From assembly GCF_024448935.1 (NCBI RefSeq), contig NZ_JAMOIE010000023.1, forward strand, positions 1 to 56,563: DNA of 56,563 nucleotides, read 5' to 3'. This document shows, piece by piece, positions 1 through 9,182 of the stretch (its first letter is position 1; every line of letters begins with the position of its first letter). The stretch comes from Stutzerimonas stutzeri. Lineage in GTDB: Bacteria > Pseudomonadota > Gammaproteobacteria > Pseudomonadales > Pseudomonadaceae. Position numbers and translations under genes: made by a program. A model generated the notes under the pieces. The model had not been told where the DNA came from. It searched no databases and saw only the letters and a list, made by a program, of their open reading frames with translations.

Positions 1-467
1 ACTCCTTTATGCTTGGTAGCACTCGTAGGCGTGACTCGAGTAGATGAGCCACACTGCATATGTGCACCAAAGAATCGGATCTTGCTGACCACCGGATTCA
101 TCGGAAAGCGACTGCGTTCGCTGATCCGATTTCTACTAATCTGAGGACATACCACGTCAAGCTGACCCGTACGCGTTCCATATTGGTAAAGTATTTGGAG
201 CGATCAAGAGCAAAAGGCACACCTAGCCGCTGGAGGACCGACGAGCGGAAGCCCCAGTATTTTTTTGTCATGCCGGTGACAGAAAGTGTCATGTGCAAAA
301 TAAGCTTTGTTGTGGTTAGAGCTGAGTGGTGCGGTGCCGCACTCGTAGTGCGTTGTGGCTGGTGTTTAGTCTGGACTCAGCTGACTTTTACAGTCAGGGA
401 TCTGACGAAAACAGTAGGGCTCTGGTTGCCGGCACGGAGCCATACATCTCATTTTGAAAAAGGTTTA
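1..467. other. No gene supported; probable accessory DNA
   Basis: I see no recognisable coding gene, RNA gene or terminator here. Short open frames exist on both strands, but none has a ribosome binding site with a family I can name. The segment lies downstream of the LysR gene and on the far side of the tRNA-Gly-derived attachment sequence at 1785-1802, so it is probably part of an integrated element rather than the core chromosome. That last point is inference. Confidence 0.4.
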
Positions 468-1367
468 TCAAATAGTTGGTGCTGCACCAACTTGCAGGGC
501 TCGCGCGATGAACCTAGCCAGCTCATCCGATGGAGGCTTGTCCAGCATGGCAATGACGGTCGCTGTGCTGGGTACGTCGTCGGTGACAGGGCGTATGATG
601 ACGTCGGAGTGCTTGTACAGGGTGACCTGCGACGACAGCCCTACGCCAATACCGTAGCCTGCGGCCACAAGCATCATCATGGGTTCGTGACCTGAAACGT
701 ATTCGGCGACGTTAAGTGATGGCAATGTGGGGGCGCAGAACCAATTGCGAATGACATCGTGCCCGCCCGAGCACCGTTCAGGATGGCAGAGAATCAACGG
801 ATGTCGGGCAACCTCGCGAAGCGGTATTTTATCGAGAGAAAGAAGTGGGTGGTTCCGAGGGATCGCGATAGCAGGACGATCTGTCCAGACCACTTCCTTG
901 ATGAGCCTACTACCGGGCTCAGTATGCACAGTGAAACCAGCATCAATCTGGTCGTGGCCTAGGGCTTTGACCATTTCGCTGACAGTCATCTCTACGATCT
1001 TTATCTCTGTGAGGGGCTCCTCCTCACGACAACACGCCAATAACCTCGTCAGTCTTGGCTGTGCAAGGTTATCGGCTAAGCCGATACGCAACCGACCACG
1101 AAATCCTCTTGCTGCAGCATGTACTCGTGCTCGTGCTCCATCCATGCGCATAAGCACATGGCGTGCTTCCTCCTGAAATACCTCTCCAGCCCAGGTCAGG
1201 CGAATACGCCCTTGGATGCGATGGAACAGGCGGGTTCCTAGCTCTGATTCCAGTTCTTTGATCGCCCGCGAGAGGGGGGAAGGCTCAATATGGACTCTGG
1301 TTGCAGCCCGCGAAAAGCTCAGTTCTTCGGCCACAACCAGGAAGTAGCGCAGGTGACGTATTCTCAT
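468..1367 (-). CDS. LysR-family transcriptional regulator
   Basis: A 299-residue DNA-binding regulator of usual LysR length. Residues 1-60 form the winged helix-turn-helix (RHLRYFLVVAEELSFSRAA, then a PLSRAIKELE recognition helix), and about 90-295 form the periplasmic-binding-protein-like effector domain. The regulated genes and the ligand cannot be read from the sequence. No target gene is divergent from it: the 478 bases upstream hold only the attachment site and tRNA-Cys. It lies inside the presumed integrated element, and regulators of this N-terminal type are common cargo of mobile elements, so acquisition by transfer is likely. The family assignment is firm; the function is unknown. 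Confidence 0.88.
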   Translation of the reverse strand: MRIRHLRYFLVVAEELSFSRAATRVHIEPSPLSRAIKELESELGTRLFHRIQGRIRLTWAGEVFQEEARHVLMRMDGARARVHAAARGFRGRLRIGLADNLAQPRLTRLLACCREEEPLTEIKIVEMTVSEMVKALGHDQIDAGFTVHTEPGSRLIKEVVWTDRPAIAIPRNHPLLSLDKIPLREVARHPLILCHPERCSGGHDVIRNWFCAPTLPSLNVAEYVSGHEPMMMLVAAGYGIGVGLSSQVTLYKHSDVIIRPVTDDVPSTATVIAMLDKPPSDELARFIARALQVGAAPTI

Positions 1368-1784
1368 ACCGTAGCTGCCTTACCGTGTTGTGAGTTTGTC
1401 CAAAGGTACAGAGCGCAACAATCGGACATTGGTCAGTTTTTGTTCTTAAAAGTCAGATAGTGAACCAGACAGGAACAGGCGTAGACAATTCGCACGGGGT
1501 CTCCGTCGATGGGAGTAGCATTGTCAGGATTGAGCACTACGTCCCAAATGGAGTAGTGGCGATGGGGTTGAAGAGGGATAAAGGATCGGACCTGTGCCTG
1601 TAGCCCATCATGCCCGGGCGAAGGTGCCAGGCTGCAGGAAGCCAGTAGCTGTCTGTGAACTATCTTGGAATAAAATTGGCGTGGGGGTTGCCTGCCTGTC
1701 CAGATAAGTCCATACTTGTATCCGCTAATCAAACAGCGGAAGCGGAAACCCCTTTTAAATCAAAAGGTTGAAGGCTAGGCTCTA
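1368..1784. other. Non-coding or unassigned end of presumed integrated element
   Basis: This lies between the LysR start and the attachment core. A 99-codon open frame on the minus strand (1433-1732, TTG start) has no good ribosome binding site and no family I recognise, so I do not call it. An imperfect inverted repeat (CCTTTT at 1751-1756, AAAAGG at 1762-1767) lies 18 bp inside the attachment core and could be an end-proximal recombinase or integration host factor site; that is only a guess. Confidence 0.35.
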
Positions 1785-1802
1785 GTCTCGTTTCCCGCTC
1801 CA
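1785..1802 (+). other. Attachment site: 18-bp 3' end of tRNA-Gly (ICEclc type)
   Basis: The 18 bases GTCTCGTTTCCCGCTCCA are the T-arm to CCA end of Pseudomonas tRNA-Gly(GCC). No tRNA body precedes them: the upstream sequence cannot form the D arm, anticodon arm or 5' acceptor strand. From memory, this 18-mer is the core recombination site of ICEclc and of PAGI-2/PAGI-3-type islands, which insert into the 3' end of tRNA-Gly and leave such a duplicate at one end. It sits 43 bp before tRNA-Cys, where an intact tRNA-Gly would be expected in a Gly-Cys cluster. So 1-1784 is read as element and the right side as chromosome. Confidence 0.8.
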
Positions 1803-1845
1803 GTTTGTTGACGATAACGCAGCTGTATGTAGCGTCGTCGTTTGA

Positions 1846-1919
1846 GGCCGGTTGGCAGAGTGGTTATGCAGCGGATTGCAAATCCGTGTACGCCGGTTCG
1901 ATTCCGACATCGGCCTCCA
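1846..1919 (+). tRNA. tRNA-Cys (GCA anticodon)
   Basis: A 74-nt cloverleaf with an encoded CCA. The acceptor stem GGCCGGT pairs with ATCGGCC (one G-T pair), the anticodon stem and loop read GGATTGCAAATCC with anticodon GCA, and the T arm contains GGTTCGATTCC. In pseudomonads tRNA-Cys usually stands directly after tRNA-Gly. Here only the 3' end of tRNA-Gly is left in front, which fits element insertion between them. A terminator follows immediately. Confidence 0.96.
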
Positions 1920-1928
1920 GTAATGAAG

Positions 1929-1958
1929 AAACCGCGAGCGAAAGCTTGCGGTTTTTTT
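1929..1958 (+). terminator. Rho-independent terminator of tRNA-Cys
   Basis: A 10-bp stem (AACCGCGAGC with GCTTGCGGTT, one G-T pair) with a GAAA tetraloop, followed by a run of Ts. It lies 10 bases after the tRNA and ends its transcript. Confidence 0.88.
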
Positions 1959-2035
1959 GTTGTGCGCCAGGCATGGCGCGTTGCGCGCAAGCGCAACTGG
2001 CTTGGCTGGGGTGGGCTCGCTGGTGGCTTGGAGGC

Positions 2036-2243
2036 GTTAACCCCAGATAGCGCAAAACACTCTCTGCACTGAGCCCCGTTCGCCCCACGGCCGATACCGA
2101 AGTGTGATCAGATCTGCGGCCACCAGCTCAAGAATCCCGGGTTGCCTGTCCAGGACCCCCGACAGCTTCCGGAGCCTGACGCCATACTCGTGATTAGAGT
2201 AGTGTTCGAATATATCGGCCTGAGCATTGCGGGTCTCTCGCAT
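2036..2243 (-). pseudogene. Transposase N-terminal fragment (MRETRNAQ-type insertion sequence)
   Basis: The minus-strand frame begins MRETRNAQADIFEHY and runs to about residue 52, then continues in another frame as GRTGLSAESVLRYLGL, so there is a frameshift within the last 60 bases. This opening, followed by a GLS-ES-LR motif, is typical of a group of DDE transposases, classed I believe as ISNCY. The remaining 350 or so residues are absent and similarity stops near 2036. It is a decayed relic with no activity expected. The family name is from memory; the truncation and frame change are visible. Confidence 0.7.
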
Positions 2244-2247
2244 GCTG

Positions 2248-2307
2248 ATCCTCTTGGCTGTTTGATATTTTTTGTTCGCACCTAAAACATACCAAAGCCA
2301 AGAGGAT
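2248..2307. repeat. Perfect 12-bp inverted repeat upstream of the transposase relic
   Basis: ATCCTCTTGGCT (2248-2259) and AGCCAAGAGGAT (2296-2307) are exact inverted copies separated by 36 bases that include a T-rich tract. The pair begins 5 bp upstream of the relic's start codon. It may be the subterminal or terminal structure of the insertion sequence, or a hairpin shielding the transposase start from read-through transcription. Confidence 0.6.
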
Positions 2308-2404
2308 TCTTTTACCCTTCCCCTAAATTATCACTTGAAAATCAGATGGTTGTTAGTTTCTGGATGGGCATTAACCAGGTCTCGTTTGCGCGTCGGACAC
2401 ACAC

Positions 2405-2436
2405 AAAAAAGCTGCTCCGTACAGGGGGCAGCTTTT
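2405..2436 (-). terminator. Terminator downstream of aceA
   Basis: On the minus strand, AAAGCTGC and GCAGCTTT form an 8-bp stem with a loop of about 11 bases, followed by TTTTTTGTGT. It lies 64 bases past the aceA stop codon. Confidence 0.8.
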
Positions 2437-2499
2437 ATGCAGATGCCAAGACATCTGTTGCACCGTTGACCCAGGCGGCGCCTGGGCCATATTCAGTCC

Positions 2500-4095
2500 T
2501 TAGTGGAACTGGTTCATGGTGTTGTCTTTACCGCTTGCCTTGAGAGCCGCTTCGCCAGCGAAGTACTCCTTGTGGTTGTCGCCGATGTCCGAGCCAGCCA
2601 TGTTCTGGTGCTTGACGCAGGCGATACCCTGGCGCAGCTCTTCACGCTGTACACCTTTGACGTAGGCCAGCATGCCCTGATCAGCGAAGTACCCTTTTGC
2701 CAGGTTGTCGGTCGACAATGCGGCAGTGTGGTAAGTCGGCAGGGTAATCAGGTGGTGGAAGATACCAGCATGGGCGGACCCATCCTTCTGGAAGGTACGG
2801 ATCTTCTCGTCGGCAACTTGCGCCAGTTCGGTTTCGTCGTACTCGACACTCATCAGCTTGGCGCGATCGTAGGCGGAAACATCCTTGCCTTCGGCAGCGA
2901 ATGCATCGAACACCTGCTGGCGGAAGTTGAGGGTCCAGTTGAAGGACGGGCTGTTGTTGTAGACCAGCTTGGCGTTCGGGATCTCTTTACGGATCTCGTC
3001 AACCATGGCTGCGATCTGACCAACATGAGGCTTCTCAGTCTCGATCCACAACAGGTCCGCGCCGTTCTGCAGCGAAGTGATGCAGTCGAGTACGCAGCGT
3101 GCTTCGCCGGTGCCTTTGCGGAACTGGAACAGGTTGCTCGGCAGGCGCTTAGGACGCAGCAGCTTGCCTTCACGCTTGATCAAAACGTCGCCGTTGCCGA
3201 GTTCGGCTTCGGTGATCTCTTCGCAGTCAAGGAAGGAGTTGTACAGGTCACCCAGGTCGCCCGGCTCTTTGGTCACTGCGATCTGCTTGGTCAGGCCGGC
3301 GCCCAGGGAGTCGGTACGCGCAACGATGACGCCGTTGTCGATGCCCAGCTCGAGGAATGCATAGCGGACGGCGGCAATCTTGGCCAGGAAGTCGGCATGA
3401 GGAACGGTTACCTTGCCGTCCTGGTGGCCGCACTGCTTCTCATCGGAAACCTGGTTCTCGATCTGGATGCAGCAAGCGCCGGCTTCGATCATGCGCTTGG
3501 CCAGCAGATAGGTGGCTTCCGGGTTACCGAAACCGGCGTCAATGTCGGCAATGATCGGGACGATGTGGGTTTCGTAGTTGTCGATCTGCGACTGGATCTC
3601 GGCGGCCTTGGCAGTGTCGCCGGTTTCGCGAGCGGCATCCAAAGCGGTGAACAGCAGGTCCAGCTCGCGGCTGTCGGCCTGGCGCAGGAAGGTATACAGC
3701 TCTTCGATCAGGTCGGAGACGGCAGTCTTCTCGTGCATCGACTGGTCCGGCAGTGGGCCGAACTCGGAGCGCAGCGCGGCAACCATCCAGCCCGACAGGT
3801 AGAGGTAGCGCTTATTGGTGGTCTTCAGGTGCTTCTTGATGGAGATCAGCTTCTGCTGACCGATGAAGCCATGCCAGCAGCCTAGCGACTGGGTGTAGGC
3901 GGACGTATCGGCGTCGTACTCAGCCATGTCCTTGCGCATGATGTCAGCGGTGTACTGCGCGATTTCCAGACCGGTCTTGAAACGGTTCTGTGCACGCATA
4001 CGTGCTACGGATTCGGGGTTAATCGCGCTCCAGCTGCTTCCAGCTGCTTCTTTCAGAGCGGCAACGGCCTTGATGTCGTTTTGATAAGCGGACAT
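2500..4095 (-). CDS. aceA: Isocitrate lyase
   Basis: Cleaves isocitrate to glyoxylate and succinate, the first step of the glyoxylate shunt, in the cytoplasm. The protein has 531 residues, the longer isocitrate lyase subclass found in Pseudomonas. Visible motifs are the Mg-binding loop DIDAGFG (184-190) and the catalytic signature KQCGH (220-224) with Cys222 as the general acid. The start MSAYQND was chosen over an upstream in-frame codon because GAAGGA sits 7 bases before it and the family begins here. It is transcribed alone, with a terminator downstream and a 509-base upstream gap holding a TGTAGTG/CACTACA inverted repeat (4543-4568) resembling sites of the regulator RccR. It competes for isocitrate with Idh and Icd encoded 7-10 kb away. 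Confidence 0.97.
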   Translation of the reverse strand: MSAYQNDIKAVAALKEAAGSSWSAINPESVARMRAQNRFKTGLEIAQYTADIMRKDMAEYDADTSAYTQSLGCWHGFIGQQKLISIKKHLKTTNKRYLYLSGWMVAALRSEFGPLPDQSMHEKTAVSDLIEELYTFLRQADSRELDLLFTALDAARETGDTAKAAEIQSQIDNYETHIVPIIADIDAGFGNPEATYLLAKRMIEAGACCIQIENQVSDEKQCGHQDGKVTVPHADFLAKIAAVRYAFLELGIDNGVIVARTDSLGAGLTKQIAVTKEPGDLGDLYNSFLDCEEITEAELGNGDVLIKREGKLLRPKRLPSNLFQFRKGTGEARCVLDCITSLQNGADLLWIETEKPHVGQIAAMVDEIRKEIPNAKLVYNNSPSFNWTLNFRQQVFDAFAAEGKDVSAYDRAKLMSVEYDETELAQVADEKIRTFQKDGSAHAGIFHHLITLPTYHTAALSTDNLAKGYFADQGMLAYVKGVQREELRQGIACVKHQNMAGSDIGDNHKEYFAGEAALKASGKDNTMNQFH

Positions 4096-4604
4096 GGTCA
4101 ATCCTTCAAAGAAATTCGTGTTTGGTTGAGCACCGACTTTTCCCACTGAAACCTACGTGCTTGCGCTGATGAAGCGGGCAAGACGTGGCAGAGCGTCGAA
4201 ATATCGACCGAGACGAGGATTGAACCAAGAGGAGGAGGGTATGCAGTTACGACCGCAAGAGGATTCGGTTGGCTGTGGAATGATCGTGGCATTCCAACAC
4301 ACAGCGACGCGGGGCCGTTGAGTGGATCAGCGAACTGATGTCTCGAGCTGATGCGTTAATCGCTTCCCCGTCCCTCAGGACGACTCGTTCCAGTCGCAAC
4401 CTCGTCAGTCCGCCTTGTGGGCAGTACAGTCACGGAACGCCTCTGCTGGTTGGCTGAGCGCGATCCGGAGACCCTTTCAGAGTCTCTGGTTAGCGGGAGC
4501 GGGGCCATCATGCTCCGGCTAAAATGGTTCGTCAAATGTTTTTGTAGTGAACTTTGTCAGGCACTACATTTCTCAGCCGAGCGTTATTTGTCTGCTGAAC
4601 TTTC
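4096..4604. promoter_or_regulatory. aceA upstream region
   Basis: A 509-base gap without a supported gene. It holds a 6-bp inverted repeat GGAATG (4277-4282)/CATTCC (4290-4295) about 180 bp before aceA, and the RccR-like operator at 4543-4568. The length suggests a long leader or a promoter far from the start codon. I cannot place the transcription start with confidence. Confidence 0.4.
4543..4568. promoter_or_regulatory. Candidate RccR operator (TGTAGTG-N12-CACTACA)
   Basis: A perfect 7-bp inverted repeat with a 12-base spacer. RccR, an RpiR-family regulator responsive to KDPG, is known to bind inverted repeats built on TGTAGT/ACTACA and to control aceA, glcB and other central carbon genes in Pseudomonas. 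The half-site agrees with that; the exact preferred spacer is from memory. It lies 448 bp before the aceA start codon, in the only gap that could hold its promoter. Confidence 0.55.
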
Positions 4605-5411
4605 TTAATTCAGCGTGTCTATTTTCAGTCGTAGCGAAAGGTCTTGACGGCCGGCTGTGGAATATCTGCGTAGCATTCCGTTCTCGCTGGAGCTTGCAGA
4701 TTCGTCGAGGCCGCCGAGCTCAATCCATTCGCCAAGCCGTCCGCTGACCCGAGTATCGGTTTGCTGGACGTTGATTGCGCCTGGCTGCGATGTGCTCATA
4801 CGGTCGTTATGGCTGCTAATCGTAACCTGCACCTGGTCGCCCTGAACCGTAGCGGTGGCGTAGAAACCGCGCGTGACATCCCGATACTGAGTCTGTTGAT
4901 AGATCTGTCCGTAGCCATCGGGCCCCGTGGTGGTGATTGGTACGCTTTGGCCTATCTGAATCAAAGCAGGATAGCCCTCGGTGGCTTGGACCTGTTGAAC
5001 GCCTCCGCCTTGGCTATTGGTGCTGCGACGAATGATGCGCGCCTGATCTCTGCCTCTCTTCTCGCCGTGGCCGCTCTGCACTTCAACGTCACCGATGCGG
5101 GTTGTGCCGTCGACCCGATAGCCCCTTTCACCGCCTGCGGCCGAGTTTTGGGTATCGACACTAATAAGCAGCCTGCGAGGTTCGGTATCTAGCTTGGACA
5201 GCACAGTGCGCAGCTCAGTAATCACAGCGGACGGCGCGTTCACGATCAGCTGGTTGCCATATGCGTTGACCTTGCCCTGATCACCTACCACTGCTTGGGC
5301 GATTGGTAGCACGTCCTCCGCCATTCGGAAGTCCAGCGCGATTACTTCTGTCGCAGCATTGAGCGCCGAGCTGACGATGAACAGGCAAGCAGCGAAAAAA
5401 CGACGAGTCAT
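4605..5411 (-). CDS. Secretin N-domain-like exported protein
   Basis: A 268-residue protein with a signal peptide (about 1-19, ending SSALNA). Residues 20-75 resemble the short NolW/N1-type domain of secretins (EVIALDFRMAEDVLPIAQAVV...NQLIVNAPSAVI). The second half has a secretin-gate-like stretch (TEGYPALIQIGQSVPITT and a closing LRLKI strand). It is far too short for a pore-forming secretin and lacks the beta-barrel lip. Such stand-alone proteins are found in pseudomonads and their role is not established. The start ATG overlaps the stop of the upstream gene (ATGA at 5408-5411), so the two are translationally coupled. Periplasmic location is inferred from the signal peptide. Confidence 0.75.
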   Translation of the reverse strand: MTRRFFAACLFIVSSALNAATEVIALDFRMAEDVLPIAQAVVGDQGKVNAYGNQLIVNAPSAVITELRTVLSKLDTEPRRLLISVDTQNSAAGGERGYRVDGTTRIGDVEVQSGHGEKRGRDQARIIRRSTNSQGGGVQQVQATEGYPALIQIGQSVPITTTGPDGYGQIYQQTQYRDVTRGFYATATVQGDQVQVTISSHNDRMSTSQPGAINVQQTDTRVSGRLGEWIELGGLDESASSSENGMLRRYSTAGRQDLSLRLKIDTLN

Positions 5412-6037
5412 AGCAAAAAGCTCCGCATATCGGGATCAGGAAGGCCACGGTCCCAGGCGGCGTCGAATAGCCTTAGCTGTTGGCGAGCGCGACCAGGGTC
5501 TCGGTATAGCGCATGACCAGAGAATTGATCCGCATTCGGGCGAATCAGCATGCCGCACCCATCGACCACCAGGAACGCGGAAGTTTGTAGTTGATAATCC
5601 TGATGAGTGCGGCGAATGTGCAAGTTGCTGGTCAATCTGCGGCCCAGAGTGACCAGGCGGTGACCTTCTTTGACTGCGCGAGACGAGTCGCCCACCAAGA
5701 TACGCAAACGATTGCGAGGATGGGCCCGTAAAAACTGCGAGCAAGCCTTTTGAATGCTGCTGTGGTTGTACAGCCAAGGTTCCAGGTCCGGCGTATAGAT
5801 GCTCAGGCTGCGCCTGACTTGCTCGATCAGCGCAAGCGCATGCTCACGAGCTTCGCCCATGTCACTGAAAGCCTGAACTGTAGTGCTGACGCCTAGCGCA
5901 AACGGCGCTGCCTGCCATTCTTGTGGGGGAACAGGCCGTGCCGCTGGGTTACCAATCTGGAAGCGACCCGGTGATTGGAACTCGATCATCGACGGGGCGT
6001 CTTCGCTGACAGAGTGATCCGGGTCGTCATGCATCAT
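5408..6037 (-). CDS. Conserved hypothetical protein, phospholipase D-like fold (DUF7931 type)
   Basis: A 209-residue protein with no signal peptide or membrane segment. The C-terminal 150 residues (SLSIYTPDLEPWLYN...RILVGDSSRAVKEGHRLVTLGRRL...FLVVDGCGMLIRPNADQFSGHA) look like one half of a phospholipase D-like domain, but no HxK...D catalytic motif is visible, so enzymatic activity is doubtful. Older annotations of such proteins as acetyltransferases probably come from the GNAT gene next to it. It overlaps the secretin-like gene by 4 bases and starts 5 bases after the GNAT stop: one operon. Function unknown. Confidence 0.75.
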   Translation of the reverse strand: MMHDDPDHSVSEDAPSMIEFQSPGRFQIGNPAARPVPPQEWQAAPFALGVSTTVQAFSDMGEAREHALALIEQVRRSLSIYTPDLEPWLYNHSSIQKACSQFLRAHPRNRLRILVGDSSRAVKEGHRLVTLGRRLTSNLHIRRTHQDYQLQTSAFLVVDGCGMLIRPNADQFSGHALYRDPGRARQQLRLFDAAWDRGLPDPDMRSFLL

Positions 6038-6041
6038 ATGG

Positions 6042-6467
6042 CTAGTGGCTCTTTCGTAGCATATCGACGTGTGGCAGGCCGGCCTCGAGGAACTCTTCGC
6101 TGACTACTTCGAAGCCGAGGCGCTCATAGAACGAGGTGGCATGCACCTGGGCGGTGAGTCGCTGTTCGTTGAGGCCGCGCCGCTCGGCTTCTTCAATGAC
6201 TGCTTTCATCAGCGCACCGCCGACGTTCATTCCGCGCCAGTCGCGTAAGACCGAAACGCGACCGATGTGCCCGTCATCGAGCAGTCGCGCGGTACCGATC
6301 GGATAGCCGCTTTCCAAGGCGAGGAAATGCACGGCCTCGACATCGTCTGCGTCCCACTCCAGTTCCGGGGGCACTGACTGTTCAGCAATGAACACAGTTT
6401 CCCTAATCCGGCGTAGGTCGGCGTTATCCTGCTGCCAGTCGGCGATGCGAACCTCTATGTCACTCAT
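6042..6467 (-). CDS. GNAT-family N-acetyltransferase
   Basis: A 141-residue cytoplasmic enzyme expected to move an acetyl group from acetyl-CoA to an amine. Acetyl-CoA-binding motif A is seen around residues 69-95 (GRVSVLRDWRGMNVGGALM, R-G-x4-G), and a C-terminal FYERLGFEV motif is typical of GNAT folds. The substrate cannot be told. The start MSDIEVRIAD was preferred over an upstream in-frame codon because the family begins there; it overlaps the roxA stop by 8 bases. It lies in the roxA-GNAT-DUF7931-secretin-like run. Confidence 0.88.
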   Translation of the reverse strand: MSDIEVRIADWQQDNADLRRIRETVFIAEQSVPPELEWDADDVEAVHFLALESGYPIGTARLLDDGHIGRVSVLRDWRGMNVGGALMKAVIEEAERRGLNEQRLTAQVHATSFYERLGFEVVSEEFLEAGLPHVDMLRKSH

Positions 6468-7626
6468 CAGCAAACTCCAGACTTCCCTGTTTGACCAGTT
6501 GCAGCACGAGATTACGCCCATCCTCGTCGCTCAGCCAGCCAGCGAGATTTTCGGCATGGAGCGCATCGGCTGAACAGATCATCTTCAACAGCTCCTTCAG
6601 ATGGCCTGGAAGCAGCCGGCTTTGACCGCTGGCGAACAGCAACAAGCCGATGTCCACTTCACTCCAGGCCAGGCGCGCGCTCAGGTTTCGCATGAGTATG
6701 GCGCCCTCATCCAGCGCTGCGAGCATTGCCTGCTCGTCGATTTCCGGACCCTGGACTCGCTCCGGATAGCGCGGTTCGGTCATGAACTGGCCGAACCAGG
6801 TCAGCAGCAATCGCTCGTCGCCCATATGCTCGGCGAGCATCGCGCGCAGGCGATCCAGCGCATCGCTTTGGATCTGGTGCGGGTCTTCGATCGGAAGCAT
6901 GTCGGCATCGCTGTAGCGTTCCTCATCAGGCAGGAACTGCGCCAGGAAGTCAGTGAAATGGGTGAGGACCTCCGCTGCGCTGGGAGCTCTGAAGCCTAGC
7001 GAGTAGGTCATACAGGCGTCTTCGGCGGTACCGAAATGAGCCAGTCTCGGCGGCAGGTAAAGCATGTCGCCTGGCTCGAGCACCCATTCGTCGGTGCCTT
7101 GAAAATCCGCGAGTATGCGCAGGTCGGCATGCTTGAGCATGTTGCTCTCGCTGTCGCACATCTGCCCTAAGCGCCAGCGCCGCTGGCCATGCGCTTGGAG
7201 GAGGAATACATCGTAATTGTCGAAGTGCGGACCCACACCGCCCCCCGGCGCTGCAAAGCTGACCATGACGTCATCGATCCGCCAGTTGGGCAGGAAGCGA
7301 AAGTGCTCGATAAGCTCGGCAACTTCGGGCACCAATTGATCGACGGCCTGGACCAGCAACGTCCAGTCCCGCTCCGGCAGGTTCTGGTAGGTACCTTCGC
7401 TGAAGGGGCCGCGGTGCAGCTCCCACGGCGTTTCGCCATGCTCGATGACCAGACGTGACTCGACTTCTTCCTCCAGGGACAAACCGGCCAACTCGTCTGG
7501 AGAAATCGGGCTCTCGAACCCGGGAATTGCCTGGCGGATCAGTAGAGGCTTTTTCTGCCAATAGTCACGAAGAAACTCGCGCGCGCTGATCCCGCCAAGG
7601 ATTTGCAAAGGGGTGTCGGAAGTCAT
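6460..7626 (-). CDS. roxA: Ribosomal protein uL16 arginine 3-hydroxylase (RoxA/YcfD type)
   Basis: A JmjC-type cupin of 388 residues, Fe(II)- and 2-oxoglutarate-dependent, that hydroxylates an arginine of ribosomal protein L16 in the YcfD family. The metal ligands are visible as His134 and Asp136 (GPHFDNYDVF) and His197 (LPPRLAHFGT), followed by a dimerisation and winged-helix C-terminal half. The start at MTSDTPLQ follows the family; a longer reading frame upstream runs through the purB terminator. It is separated from purB by that terminator, so it may have its own promoter or depend on read-through. The substrate is known from the family, not from this sequence. Confidence 0.92.
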   Translation of the reverse strand: MTSDTPLQILGGISAREFLRDYWQKKPLLIRQAIPGFESPISPDELAGLSLEEEVESRLVIEHGETPWELHRGPFSEGTYQNLPERDWTLLVQAVDQLVPEVAELIEHFRFLPNWRIDDVMVSFAAPGGGVGPHFDNYDVFLLQAHGQRRWRLGQMCDSESNMLKHADLRILADFQGTDEWVLEPGDMLYLPPRLAHFGTAEDACMTYSLGFRAPSAAEVLTHFTDFLAQFLPDEERYSDADMLPIEDPHQIQSDALDRLRAMLAEHMGDERLLLTWFGQFMTEPRYPERVQGPEIDEQAMLAALDEGAILMRNLSARLAWSEVDIGLLLFASGQSRLLPGHLKELLKMICSADALHAENLAGWLSDEDGRNLVLQLVKQGSLEFADE

Positions 7627-7659
7627 GCCAGGTACCTTGCTCTGTTCAAGAGCTGCAAA

Positions 7660-7685
7660 TAAAAACGCCCGGCACAGCCGGGCGT
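7660..7685 (-). terminator. Terminator of purB
   Basis: On the minus strand a perfect 9-bp stem, ACGCCCGGC/GCCGGGCGT, with a 3-base loop is followed by five Ts. It lies 18 bases after the purB stop and 34 bases before the roxA start. Confidence 0.92.
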
Positions 7686-7702
7686 GCAAATAATGGGTTC
7701 GC

Positions 7703-9136
<1,434 letters not shown>

Positions 9137-9182
9137 CTAATTGCCGCTGTGGCCAGTAAGTACGTTGCGCTCCGCGTTGCGG

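Noticed and set aside
98..298. A 66-codon minus-strand frame at the left edge
   Set aside because: Short, no recognisable family, and no clear translation signal.
1433..1732. A 99-codon minus-strand frame near the attachment site
   Set aside because: TTG start, no ribosome binding site, and no family recognised; it could be real element cargo but I cannot support it.
2503..3885. A 460-codon open frame on the strand opposite aceA
   Set aside because: It is a mirror of the GC-rich codon pattern of aceA; the translation resembles no family and aceA itself is certain.
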